DNA of 16,927 nucleotides from CALMEH01 sp964548225 (GTDB lineage: Bacteria > Acidobacteriota > Blastocatellia > Pyrinomonadales > Pyrinomonadaceae): the NCBI GenBank assembly GCA_964548225.1, contig CAZJQP010000101.1, forward strand, positions 1 through 16,927, written 5' to 3'. Both the position numbers and the translations under genes were made by a program. Under the pieces are notes generated by a model. The model worked only from the letters and a program-made list of their open reading frames with translations, was not told where the DNA came from and did not search any database. How positions within the stretch are numbered: position 1 is the stretch's first letter; each line of letters opens with the position of its first letter. Positions 1-7,317 of the stretch are shown piece after piece.

Positions 1-2
1 TC

Positions 3-2492
3 TATTCGCTGTTCGTCCCGTCGGACGCAAGCACGGCGTTTCCCGTGTTCGACCAGCCGGATTTGAAGGCGCGGTTTAAGTTGAATTTAGTTGTGCCTGA
101 TAAATGGCAAGTAATTTCAAATACCAAAAGCCGAGAGTATGTTTTACTTAAAGAAGAAGGAATCGCATTTGGAAAATATCAAAATCTGAATCCTAGCGGA
201 AATAAAGAAGTTGAGTTTGAAGAAACCAAACCAATCAGCACCTACGTTTTCGCGTTTGCGGCGGGTGAATTTGCGGAGTTTGACGAAGAAGGCGGAAACC
301 CAAGCGTGAGCGCGGGTGTCAAAACTGAACGAGAATCCGACACACTCCCTAACGGTCGTGTTTCTGCATCGAAGATTTACGTCCGCAAATCGCAAGCCGA
401 AAAATTTAAATCTCACGAAAAAGAAGTCTTTCGATTAAACCGCGAAGGCGTGAAATATCTCGAAGAATATTTCGATTATAAATTTCCGTTTCCGAAATAC
501 GATTTGGTTTTGATTCCCGAATTTCCGTTTGGCGGAATGGAACACGCGGGCGCGACTTTTTTGCGCGAATCTTCCGTCATTTTTCCGAACGAGCCGACGA
601 AAAACGATTATGTTTCCCGCGCCAATCTTATCTTTCACGAAGCCGCGCATCAATGGTTCGGCGACACGGTTACGATGCGCTGGTTTGACGATTTATGGCT
701 CAAGGAAGGCTTTGCCGAGTTTATGGCGTATAAAACTCTGGAAAAAGTTCTGCCCGAAATGAATGCGTGGAAAATCTTCTACGAACGCAACAAACAGCTT
801 GCCTATCTGACCGATTCGACACGCGGGACAACGCCGATTTATCAAGAAATTACAAATCTCTCATCGGCAAAATCCGCCTACGGCAACATCGTCTATCGCA
901 AAGCACCTTCGTTTCTGAAACAAGCCGAATTTTATCTCGGCGCAGATAATTTTCAAAAAGCCGTCCGCGCATTTTTGAAGAAACACGAATTCAAAAACGC
1001 GACGTGGACGGATTTGGTTAAGGAGTTTGCAAATTCCGCAGGAAAAGAATTTAAGGAAAAAAGCGGTGTCGAGGTTCAAGAATGGGCGCAAACTTGGGTC
1101 AAACAACGCGGAATGCCGATTGTTTTTGTCAAAGAAGGAGATTTGCGGATGTATCGCACACGGGAAGACATTGAAAAAAACGGCGGCGGAATGCACGACA
1201 CGGCGGAACTTTACTGGCTCGAACAAACTGATGCGATAGGCGAAAACAAAATTTGGAATGAGAATGTCAATGTTTTAATGCGATACCCCGACGGCAAAAA
1301 CCAGATTGAAAATGTAACCATTCATCAAGCCAAAAATTACCAATTTGCGACGTTCTGGGTCATTAGTGGCGGCAAGTCAAATAATAATATTCAAACACCG
1401 ATTTTTGTGTTTCCAAACTATCAAGATTACGGCTACGGCATCTTTCTGCTTGACGAGAAAAGCCGCGCTTACGTTCTCGAAAATATCCAGACGGAAAAAG
1501 ACGATTTTCTGCGCTCGATGATGTGGGGCGCGTTGTGGGATTCGGTCAGAGAAACGGAATTGAACCCGAAAGATTATGTCGAACTCGTCATCAAAAACAT
1601 CAACATCGAAACCGACGAAAGCACGATAAATACGCTTCTGAACCGCGTCGGCACGGCGATGAATTATTACATTGACGAAGGCAGAAACACGACCGTAAGG
1701 GAGTGTGTCAACTGCTCAACCGAGAACACACTTGCTAACGCGCGTGTTTCTGCCTCGAAAGACGAACTTGCTTCACGTCTGGAAACGCTTCTGATTGAAA
1801 AGATGCAAAAGAGCGAAACGCTCGGACAAAGAATCACATTTTACCGCGCTTTTTTGAACAACGCTTCGAGCGAAAAAGCGCGGCAGGTGTTGAAAGAAAT
1901 GCTCAAAGGCGGAAACCCAAGCGTTAGCGCGGGTGCAAATAATGTCAAAGAAAACACACCCTTGCTGACGCGCGGGTTTCTGCCTTTGAAGACCAAAGAC
2001 AAATTCGACATCGTTACGCGATTGATTATTTTAGGCGACAAAGACGCTTTGACACTTCTCGCCGAACTCGAAAAAACCGAAACTTCCGACGACGCAAAAC
2101 GCTACGCCTACGCTGTCCGCGCCGGAATTGCGACGGGCGAAAACAAGTTGAAATATTGGAACGATTTTGTTTCAAACAAAGAATTGAGCGAAAGCTGGAT
2201 TGAATCAGCTTTTGCCGTTTTCAATTCGCCGCGCCATTCGGATTTGACTTTGCCTTATCTCGAAAAAGCTCTCGCCGAATTGCCGAACTTAAAGCGCAAC
2301 CGCAAAATCTTTTTCGTCAACGGCTGGCTTTCCGCTTTCATCGGCGGACAGCGAAGCGAAGAAGCCTTGAAGACAGTAAATAAATTCTTGGCGGACAATC
2401 CGAATCTTGACAAAGATTTGCGTCTGAAAATTTTAGAGAATGTAGATTTAATCGAACGCGCGGTGAAGATTCGCAAGAAGTTTGAAAAATAA
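3..2492 (+). CDS. M1-family zinc aminopeptidase, 5' end cut off by window edge
   Basis: A metallo-aminopeptidase that removes N-terminal residues from peptides. The reading frame is open from position 3 and already encodes conserved M1 sequence (LFVPSDASTAFPVFDQPD), so the GTG at 45 is not the true start; the N terminus lies before the window. Counting residues from position 45, I see the exopeptidase motif GGMEHAGA at 163-170 and the zinc site HEAAH at 198-202 with the third ligand E221 in WLKEGFAEF, which is exactly HExxH-X18-E. A long C-terminal helical region follows, as in aminopeptidase N relatives. No signal peptide can be judged because the start is missing. Three palindromic insertions lengthen the protein at residues 83-108, 546-570 and 622-647 without breaking the frame. 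The zinc site is intact, so the enzyme is probably active. It ends directly against the next gene (stop 2490-2492, ATG 2493), suggesting co-transcription. Confidence 0.95.
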   Translation, partial: YSLFVPSDASTAFPVFDQPDLKARFKLNLVVPDKWQVISNTKSREYVLLKEEGIAFGKYQNLNPSGNKEVEFEETKPISTYVFAFAAGEFAEFDEEGGNPSVSAGVKTERESDTLPNGRVSASKIYVRKSQAEKFKSHEKEVFRLNREGVKYLEEYFDYKFPFPKYDLVLIPEFPFGGMEHAGATFLRESSVIFPNEPTKNDYVSRANLIFHEAAHQWFGDTVTMRWFDDLWLKEGFAEFMAYKTLEKVLPEMNAWKIFYERNKQLAYLTDSTRGTTPIYQEITNLSSAKSAYGNIVYRKAPSFLKQAEFYLGADNFQKAVRAFLKKHEFKNATWTDLVKEFANSAGKEFKEKSGVEVQEWAQTWVKQRGMPIVFVKEGDLRMYRTREDIEKNGGGMHDTAELYWLEQTDAIGENKIWNENVNVLMRYPDGKNQIENVTIHQAKNYQFATFWVISGGKSNNNIQTPIFVFPNYQDYGYGIFLLDEKSRAYVLENIQTEKDDFLRSMMWGALWDSVRETELNPKDYVELVIKNINIETDESTINTLLNRVGTAMNYYIDEGRNTTVRECVNCSTENTLANARVSASKDELASRLETLLIEKMQKSETLGQRITFYRAFLNNASSEKARQVLKEMLKGGNPSVSAGANNVKENTPLLTRGFLPLKTKDKFDIVTRLIILGDKDALTLLAELEKTETSDDAKRYAYAVRAGIATGENKLKYWNDFVSNKELSESWIESAFAVFNSPRHSDLTLPYLEKALAELPNLKRNRKIFFVNGWLSAFIGGQRSEEALKTVNKFLADNPNLDKDLRLKILENVDLIERAVKIRKKFEK
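291..368. repeat. In-frame palindromic element, copy 1
   Basis: A 78-bp imperfect inverted repeat inside the aminopeptidase gene. The left arm (291-320) and right arm (339-368) are complementary at 21 of 30 positions by hand count. The left arm matches the left arm of copy 3 at 26 of 27 bases. The right arm is the reverse complement of the left arm of copy 2 at 28 of 29 bases. It begins on a codon boundary (GGC GGA AAC) and has no stop in the reading frame. It adds a peptide starting GGNPSVSAG and ending GRVSAS, inserted between two stretches of ordinary M1 sequence. Confidence 0.85.
1680..1754. repeat. In-frame palindromic element, copy 2
   Basis: A 75-bp inverted repeat with arms 1680-1709 and 1725-1754, complementary at 24 of 30 positions. 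It starts in the same codon phase as the other two copies (GGC AGA AAC). The left arm belongs to the same arm type as the inverted right arm of copy 1; the right arm resembles that of copy 3 (about 22 of 24 bases). The encoded peptide is cysteine-containing (GRNTTVRECV...) and differs from the peptides of copies 1 and 3. Confidence 0.85.
1908..1984. repeat. In-frame palindromic element, copy 3
   Basis: A 77-bp inverted repeat with arms 1908-1935 and 1957-1984, complementary at 22 of 28 positions. Same codon phase as copies 1 and 2. The left-arm peptide GGNPSVSAG is identical to that of copy 1. The element lies only about 150 bp downstream of copy 2. Confidence 0.85.
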
Positions 2493-3080
2493 ATGCAGGA
2501 TGATTTCCAACAAAAAACGGCGCGAAAGCCTTTCGGGAAAAGATTGCAAGGTTCGGCAATTATTCTTTTGATAATCGCTTTTTTGCTCGGTCTCGGTTGG
2601 AGTTTTATTGCTTTGTTTTCGGTTTTGCTGACTCCGATTGACAGTTACGAAGAAAATCTGCGTTCGCTAAATCTTCCGCCGCGAGAAATTTTATCAACTG
2701 CCGACGGGCGCGTTGCGGATATGGGCTTTTATGTTTCGGGACGGCGGCAATATCTCAAACCGAAAGTTGAATTCGTTGTGGAAGGCAAAATGTATCGCGC
2801 CGAAACCATAAACGGCTACGCGCCCGAATTGTATCCGTTCAAACAATTTCAGACGGCGCAAGTTTTCTATCTTCCGAATCAGCCGGAAAAGTCTTGGCAA
2901 CGATGGGAATATGAAAATCTAATCGGCGAATACGAAAATGCCAAAGCTGTGCCGCTGATTGTGCGGGTTAAGACAATCTATAATTATCTCGCGTTCGGTT
3001 TAATTGTCTTAACCGCATTGCTTTTAGCTGTCAATCTTTTTGTTCCGCTGCGAAGTCTTTTCAAATCTGTTAAGGTTTGA
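2493..3080 (+). CDS. Two-pass membrane protein, DUF3592-like
   Basis: A 195-residue protein with a basic N terminus, one transmembrane helix at about residues 24-47 (SAIILLIIAFLLGLGWSFIALF), a ~115-residue extracytoplasmic domain and a second helix at about 164-187, ending in a short basic tail. The middle domain contains VEFVVEGKMYRAE and QVFYLPNQPEKS, which resemble DUF3592-type domains flanked by two helices. No enzyme motif is visible and the function is unknown. The ATG touches the stop of the aminopeptidase gene, so translation is probably coupled. Its 3' end overlaps the opposite-strand CapA-like gene by 11 bp, leaving no room for a separate terminator between them. Confidence 0.8.
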   Translation: MQDDFQQKTARKPFGKRLQGSAIILLIIAFLLGLGWSFIALFSVLLTPIDSYEENLRSLNLPPREILSTADGRVADMGFYVSGRRQYLKPKVEFVVEGKMYRAETINGYAPELYPFKQFQTAQVFYLPNQPEKSWQRWEYENLIGEYENAKAVPLIVRVKTIYNYLAFGLIVLTALLLAVNLFVPLRSLFKSVKV

Positions 3081-4146
3081 TAATTTTCTCCGTCGCGCCG
3101 ATTTTTTTCATAATTGATGCGGCTTCCTGCTCGTTTGCGACTCGCGGCGTGCTGGCGTTTTCGATGACGACGGGAATTAATTCGATTTGCTCGACGTTGG
3201 TTTTTGAGTTGCCTTTGATGTTTGAAAGTTTGCTTTGCAAGCTGATTTTTAATGCCAAACCTTCCATCGTGTCGCGGCTCCAAGTCTGGTCAAAGATGAA
3301 ATTCCCCAAAGAATAGAAAATATATTTGCCTTTATATTGCTCGAAAACTTGAACCCAATGCGGATGCGCTCCGATGACCATATCTGCGCCGTAATCAATC
3401 GAATTTTTGGCAAAATCAATCTGCGGCTGATGCGGTCGGCGTTGATATTCGACTCCGGCGTGCATTGTCGTAATGATAAAATCCGCGCCGTCCGCCTTTA
3501 ATTTTTCGATGGCTTTTTTCAATCTGTCCATATCTTGAAAGCGTGCGACATAATCGTTTCGCGCCGCACCACTGCCGTCGTTGATGGAAACATAACTTGC
3601 GCCGACGAAACCGATTTTCACGCCTTTGACTTCGTAGATTTTCGGTGTCCAAGCCTCATCCAAATTCTCGCCCGTGCCAAGCCGTGTAAAACCGTTTTCG
3701 TCCAAAACTTTATGCGTATTTTTCAATCCGTTCACGCCCATATCCATCGCGTGATTGTTGGCAAAATTGAGGACTTTGAAATTATATTTTTTCAAGCCTT
3801 CGAGGTCTTTCGTCCGCATATTGAACACCAAACCTTTGCCGACGACGTTTTCTCTGCCCGAAATCGGATTTTCGAGATTAGCGAAATTAAAATCCGTCGA
3901 AAGAAAAATGTCTTTCATCTTCTCAAACGGCGCAAGCGGCGTTCCCGCACGGTCAATCGCCCGCGCTACGCCGCGTGAAATCAAAATATCGCCGACCGCC
4001 AGAAACGTAACTTTGCTTTCCGTGATTTTTTCAGGCTCTTTGTTTGCCTGATTCGACGTTGGTTTTTGTGGACACGCCGAAAGCAAAATGATGCAGAAAC
4101 TTAAAAGAAATACGCTGACAATGGAGCGAAGTTGGAAAATTCTCAT
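3070..4146 (-). CDS. CapA-family metallophosphatase-like lipoprotein
   Basis: A 358-residue protein of the CapA / PGA_cap family (metallophosphatase-like fold; the best-known members act in poly-gamma-glutamate capsule synthesis, many others have no assigned role). The N terminus is a lipoprotein signal with lipobox LSAC and lipidated C25, so it is membrane-anchored outside the cytoplasm. Family motifs in order: GDILISR 52-58, NLENP 90-94, NFANNHAMDMG 127-137, MHAGVEY 228-234, GAHPHWVQ 259-266 and SLGNFIFDQ 279-287. These are the metal-binding and fold-defining blocks and all look intact. No capB, capC or other polyglutamate genes are nearby, so a capsule role is not supported by context; phosphodiesterase activity on an envelope substrate is an alternative. 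It is divergent from the Rrf2 gene and has its own promoter candidate at 4182-4209. Confidence 0.9.
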   Translation of the reverse strand: MRIFQLRSIVSVFLLSFCIILLSACPQKPTSNQANKEPEKITESKVTFLAVGDILISRGVARAIDRAGTPLAPFEKMKDIFLSTDFNFANLENPISGRENVVGKGLVFNMRTKDLEGLKKYNFKVLNFANNHAMDMGVNGLKNTHKVLDENGFTRLGTGENLDEAWTPKIYEVKGVKIGFVGASYVSINDGSGAARNDYVARFQDMDRLKKAIEKLKADGADFIITTMHAGVEYQRRPHQPQIDFAKNSIDYGADMVIGAHPHWVQVFEQYKGKYIFYSLGNFIFDQTWSRDTMEGLALKISLQSKLSNIKGNSKTNVEQIELIPVVIENASTPRVANEQEAASIMKKIGATEKIIKP

Positions 4147-4181
4147 ATTTTTAGATTACGGAAACTGAATTAGGTATGAAG

Positions 4182-4209
4182 ATTTTAAAAGTAAAAAGTC
4201 AAAAGTCAA
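4182..4209 (-). promoter_or_regulatory. Candidate sigma-70 promoter of the CapA-like gene
   Basis: On the - strand, TTGACT (4204-4209) and TAAAAT (4182-4187) are separated by 16 bp. Each matches the consensus at 5 of 6 bases. A start near 4175 would give a leader of about 30 nt before the ATG at 4146. The -35 hexamer is part of the heptamer tandem repeat, so each repeat unit offers another TTGACT. Confidence 0.5.
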
Positions 4210-4221
4210 AAGTCAAAAGTC
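4194..4221. repeat. Tandem heptamer repeat (AAAAGTC)x4
   Basis: Four perfect head-to-tail copies of AAAAGTC at 4194-4200, 4201-4207, 4208-4214 and 4215-4221, followed by a partial fifth unit. Such short tandem heptamers are prone to slippage, so copy number may differ among strains. Confidence 0.95.
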
Positions 4222-4355
4222 AAAATTATCTGCGCGAGCCTGAAATTTAAGTAAATCGCGCTTCGGTTTTTTACTTTTTACTTCCGACAGGCAATCTTGA
4301 TAAAAAAGTAATGATTTGATAGTCTTTAATTTATTGAGTTTTAGAGAGTGAAAAG

Positions 4356-4835
4356 ATGAAAATTTCAGCACAGGAAGAATACGGATTGCGGTGTTTGTTG
4401 CAGCTTGCGTTTTTGCAAGATGACGAATCGCTGACCTTGCCGCAGATTGCCGAGCGCGAAGGAATTTCAACGGCAAACGCCGGAAAATTGATGTGGCTTT
4501 TAAACAAAGCCGGTTTTGTTTCGGCAACACGCGGCACGAAAGGCGGTTATTCCTTGGCGCGTGCCGCAAGCGAAATTCGGCTTAACGAAGTTATCAAAGT
4601 TTTGGACGCGGACGTTTTGAATAAACATTGTGAAAGTTACACGGGCGTTTTGGATTCCTGTGTTCACAAAGGCGATTGCGGAATTCGTCCCGTAATTGTC
4701 GGCTTACACGAAATTGTCGAAAACGCACTTTCGCAAATCACTCTGGCACAACTTGTCGGCACGGAAAAGAAAGTTGACCAAATGTTTCACAGCATTCAGG
4801 GCATTCATCGCACCGTCGAACCGCAGAGAATTTAA
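4356..4835 (+). CDS. Rrf2-family regulator, likely Fe-S sensor of the SUF cluster
   Basis: A 159-residue winged-helix regulator of the Rrf2/IscR family. The helix-turn-helix region covers about residues 25-65 (LTLPQIAEREGIS through RGTKGGYSLARA). Three clustered cysteines, C92, C102 and C108 in HCESYTGVLDSC...GDCGIRP, match the position where family members bind an Fe-S cluster; C13 is additional. Members with this layout sense Fe-S or redox state and control SUF or ISC genes. It sits 19 bp upstream of sufB in the same direction, so regulation of the SUF cluster and of itself is the natural inference. The start is the first ATG, giving the standard MKISAQEEYGLR N terminus. Confidence 0.92.
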   Translation: MKISAQEEYGLRCLLQLAFLQDDESLTLPQIAEREGISTANAGKLMWLLNKAGFVSATRGTKGGYSLARAASEIRLNEVIKVLDADVLNKHCESYTGVLDSCVHKGDCGIRPVIVGLHEIVENALSQITLAQLVGTEKKVDQMFHSIQGIHRTVEPQRI

Positions 4836-4854
4836 CAACTGACAAAAGGACAAA

Positions 4855-6294
4855 ATGAGTAAAGCAGCAGAATTATTAGCAAACCGCGAATATAAATACG
4901 GATTTACAACCGACATCGAAACCGAAACGATTGCCAAAGGCTTGTCGGAAGATGTCGTGCGCTTGATTTCATCGAAGAAAAACGAACCCGAATGGCTTTT
5001 GGAGTTTCGTCTGAAAGCATTCAGGCGTTGGTTGGAAATGAAACAGCCCGATAATTGGGCGAATTTCAACTATCCGAGCATTGATTTTCAAAACATTTCG
5101 TATTATTCTGCGCCGAAACAAAAGGCGAAAAAACAGAGTTTGGACGAAGTTGATCCCGAACTTTTGAAGACTTTTGAAAAACTCGGAATTCCTTTATCGG
5201 AACAAAAAATGCTGGCAAATGTTGCGGTTGATGCGGTTTTTGATTCGGTTTCAGTAGCGACGACCTACAAAGAAAAGCTCAAAAAAGCGGGCGTGATTTT
5301 TTGCTCGTTCACCGAAGCGGTCGAAGAATATCCCGAATTGATTCAAAAATATCTCGGCTCGGTCGTGCCTGTTTCGGACAATTATTACGCGGCGTTAAAC
5401 TCGGCAGTTTTCTCCGACGGTTCATTTGTTTTTATCCCGAAAGGCGTGCGTTGCCCGATGGAATTATCCACATATTTCCGCATCAACACCCAAGAATCGG
5501 GACAGTTTGAACGCACGTTAATTGTTGCCGAAGAAGGTGCTTACGTTGCATATAATGAGGGCTGCACTGCGCCGCAGTTTGATACGAATCAACTTCACGC
5601 GGCGGTTGTCGAATTGGTTGCGCTTGATGATGCAGAAATTAAATATTCGACCGTGCAGAATTGGTATGCGGGCGACGAATCGGGCAAAGGCGGCATTTAT
5701 AATTTTGTTACAAAACGCGGCGCGGCGCGTGGGAAAAACTCGAAAATTTCGTGGACGCAAGTTGAAACGGGAAGTGCGATAACTTGGAAATATCCGTCCG
5801 TGATTTTGCAAGGCGATAACTCCATCGGCGAATTTTATTCGGTCGCGCTGACGAACAACGCGCAGATTGCCGACACGGGAACGAAGATGATTCACATCGG
5901 CAAAAACACGAAATCAACCATCGTTTCCAAAGGAATTTCCGCAGGACGTTCGAACAATTCATATCGCGGTTTGGTCAAAGTGATGCCGAAAGCGGCGGGC
6001 GCGAGAAATTATACGCAGTGCGATTCGATGCTCATTGGCGGACGTTGCGAAGCGAACACTTTTCCGTATATCGAAGTGATGAATAATTCGGCAAGAGTCG
6101 AACACGAAGCGACGACTTCAAAAATCAGCGAAGAACAGTTGTTTTATTTACAACAGCGCGGCATCTCGCAGGAAGACGCGGTTTCGCTAATCATCAATGG
6201 TTTCTGCAAAGAAGTTTTCCGCGAACTGCCGATGGAATACGCCGTCGAAGCGCAGAAACTTTTGGGATTGAAATTGGAAGGAAGCGTTGGTTAA
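4855..6294 (+). CDS. sufB: SufB, Fe-S cluster scaffold subunit
   Basis: SufB forms the SufBC2D complex in the cytoplasm, where sulfur from SufS and iron are built into Fe-S clusters. The 479-residue length is normal for the family. Recognisable blocks are the N-terminal KYGFTTDIE segment, VFIPKGVRCPMELSTYFRIN, the beta-helix core, and RNYTQCDSMLIGG with C389, likely the equivalent of the conserved core cysteine of E. coli SufB, followed by ANTFPYIEV and the C-terminal EEQLFYLQQRGI. A purine-rich site (aaaggacaaa) precedes the ATG. The TAA overlaps the next ATG (TAATG). The last 79 bp recur at 7147-7225, implying that a cassette entered at the 3' end of this gene. The normal partner sufC is about 5.5 kb away. 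Confidence 0.97.
   Translation: MSKAAELLANREYKYGFTTDIETETIAKGLSEDVVRLISSKKNEPEWLLEFRLKAFRRWLEMKQPDNWANFNYPSIDFQNISYYSAPKQKAKKQSLDEVDPELLKTFEKLGIPLSEQKMLANVAVDAVFDSVSVATTYKEKLKKAGVIFCSFTEAVEEYPELIQKYLGSVVPVSDNYYAALNSAVFSDGSFVFIPKGVRCPMELSTYFRINTQESGQFERTLIVAEEGAYVAYNEGCTAPQFDTNQLHAAVVELVALDDAEIKYSTVQNWYAGDESGKGGIYNFVTKRGAARGKNSKISWTQVETGSAITWKYPSVILQGDNSIGEFYSVALTNNAQIADTGTKMIHIGKNTKSTIVSKGISAGRSNNSYRGLVKVMPKAAGARNYTQCDSMLIGGRCEANTFPYIEVMNNSARVEHEATTSKISEEQLFYLQQRGISQEDAVSLIINGFCKEVFRELPMEYAVEAQKLLGLKLEGSVG
6216..6294 (+). repeat. sufB 3'-end direct repeat, intact copy
   Basis: The last 79 bp of sufB including its stop codon. It matches 7147-7225 at 71 of 79 positions by hand alignment. All differences except one (GGA versus AGA, Gly to Arg) are silent with respect to the SufB reading frame. 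The two copies bracket the cassette 6295-7146. Confidence 0.95.
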
Positions 6295-6851
6295 TGAAAA
6301 GAAAAACTCCGCAAGAAAAGAAGACTTTGAGCTATGAGAAAGATTGCCGCAATACTTACGGCGAAAATGATAAGTCTGCCCGAAAAACCATTCCATTGCG
6401 GAAAGCAAAAGTTAATCGCGGTTATAGAAGAAAAATTAATCAAACTTTGCAAGAAATTATCAGCGAAATTGATTTGGAAAAAGCAGAATTAGCTGAAAGC
6501 GTAGCGCGAAATATCAAAAGAGAAGATTGGAAGAAATGCTCTGATGAGCCTTTGGGAAAAGTCGTTGAAGGAAAACTTGAACGTCGAAAAAATCATGCGG
6601 GAAAAGGTAAAACTGCGCGTAAAAAAGTAAGGGAATTTATTGATAATCTTAAAATCGAAACCGAACAGGAAACGGACGGGCGTTGGATTGCCGAAGCGTC
6701 TGGAATGAACCGCGTAATTGTTTATGGCAATACTCGTGAAGCGGCGATTGAAAGATGCAAAAGGTTAGCGGGTTTTGTCTTTCTTGAAGAATTGGGCGCA
6801 ATAAAAATACTCAGTTTTGACGAAAATTCAGCAAGTATTTTGAGCTATTAA
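6294..6851 (+). CDS. Basic protein with C-terminal HicB-like domain
   Basis: A 185-residue protein of two parts. Residues 1-50 are very basic (TPQEKK, RNTYGENDKSARKTIP, KVNRGYRRK) and resemble a widespread hypothetical protein family I know only as uncharacterised. Residues 121-165 (ETDGRWIAEASG, VIVYGNTREAAIERCKRLA) match the HicB/UPF0150 pattern, a small fold found in antitoxins of HicAB systems. No HicA toxin is present and no extra DNA-binding domain is evident at the end, so an antitoxin role is uncertain. It starts by overlapping the sufB stop (TAATG), giving translational coupling, and is followed 2 bp later by the nucleotidyltransferase gene. Base use looks more A-rich than sufB, consistent with a later arrival. 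A stand-alone host gene carried with the cassette is the alternative. Confidence 0.75.
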   Translation: MKRKTPQEKKTLSYEKDCRNTYGENDKSARKTIPLRKAKVNRGYRRKINQTLQEIISEIDLEKAELAESVARNIKREDWKKCSDEPLGKVVEGKLERRKNHAGKGKTARKKVREFIDNLKIETEQETDGRWIAEASGMNRVIVYGNTREAAIERCKRLAGFVFLEELGAIKILSFDENSASILSY

Positions 6852-6853
6852 AT

Positions 6854-7138
6854 ATGAATTTAGCATCAGCCGAAAAAGAAAAAATCGTTGAGATTTGCAA
6901 ACGCAATGATATTTCGTATTGTGCTTTGTTCGGTTCGTTTGCGCGTGGCGAAGCGGACGAAAACAGCGATATTGATTTGCTTGTGAGATTTTCAAAACCG
7001 AAAGGCTTTGATTGGATTAACGCCGCTTTGGAAATTAAAGATGAATTAGGAAAAAAAGTTGATTTAGTTACTGAAAACAGTTTGAATCCGCACATTAAAA
7101 GCAAGGTTTTGAAAGACTTAGTAGTAATTTATGAATAA
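6854..7138 (+). CDS. MntA-type minimal nucleotidyltransferase (orphan)
   Basis: A 94-residue protein with the complete nucleotidyltransferase signature GSFARGEADENSDIDLLV, that is GS-X10-DxD, at about residues 27-44, plus a later acidic position in KKVDLVTE. Small proteins of this class (MNT, MntA) usually pair with HepT (DUF86); MntA AMPylates the HepT RNase toxin to silence it. No HepT gene is next to this one on either strand. The partner may have been lost, may lie elsewhere, or may be the upstream HicB-like protein. It closes the cassette 8 bp before the duplicated sufB tail. Confidence 0.88.
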   Translation: MNLASAEKEKIVEICKRNDISYCALFGSFARGEADENSDIDLLVRFSKPKGFDWINAALEIKDELGKKVDLVTENSLNPHIKSKVLKDLVVIYE

Positions 7139-7146
7139 CTAAGAAA

Positions 7147-7225
7147 TTTCCGCGAACTGCCGATGGAATATGCGGTTGAGGCGCAGAAACTTCTTGGATT
7201 GAAATTAGAAAGAAGCGTTGGTTAA
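7147..7225 (+). pseudogene. Remnant copy of the sufB 3' end
   Basis: A 79-bp fragment aligning with the end of sufB (71 of 79 identical) and still ending in the same TAA stop. Read in the SufB frame it gives FRELPMEYAVEAQKLLGLKL... with one amino-acid change. It has no start codon or ribosome binding site of its own and is too short to be functional. Most differences are silent third-position changes, so it diverged while still part of a working sufB, either in this lineage or in a donor. Confidence 0.93.
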
Positions 7226-7280
7226 AACAAAGTTCTTCGATTTATTTTTTTATTGGTTCTTTGAAAATTTTTTTTCTAAC

Positions 7281-7308
7281 TTGACATAAAAGTATAGATT
7301 CGTTTAAT
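7281..7308 (+). promoter_or_regulatory. Sigma-70-type promoter upstream of the riboswitch
   Basis: TTGACA (7281-7286) is a perfect -35 and TTTAAT (7303-7308) is a 5-of-6 match to the -10, separated by 16 bp. Transcription would start near 7314-7316, just before the first base pair of the riboswitch P1 stem at 7318. This fit supports both calls. Confidence 0.8.
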
Positions 7309-7317
7309 TTGAAAATG

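Larger units (their letters stand above)
4147..4355. other. Divergent intergenic spacer between CapA-like gene and Rrf2 regulator
   Basis: A 209-bp A/T-rich spacer that must carry control sites for both directions. It holds four perfect copies of a heptamer (4194-4221) and an 11-bp inverted repeat, AAGTAAAAAGT at 4189-4199 and its complement at 4273-4283. For the + strand I see only a weak -35-like TTGATA at 4297-4302 with no good -10 at proper spacing. I could not recognise an Rrf2/IscR operator with confidence. Confidence 0.6.

Noticed and set aside
4297..4344. Possible + strand promoter or IscR-type operator ahead of the Rrf2 gene
   Set aside because: TTGATA hexamers occur at 4297 and 4316 but neither has a good -10 at 16-18 bp, and no clear dyad matching a known Rrf2 site was found.
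4213..4569. 118-codon - strand frame over the Rrf2 promoter and gene start
   Set aside because: It covers the heptamer-flanked spacer and the helix-turn-helix coding region of the regulator; no start signals and no known domain.
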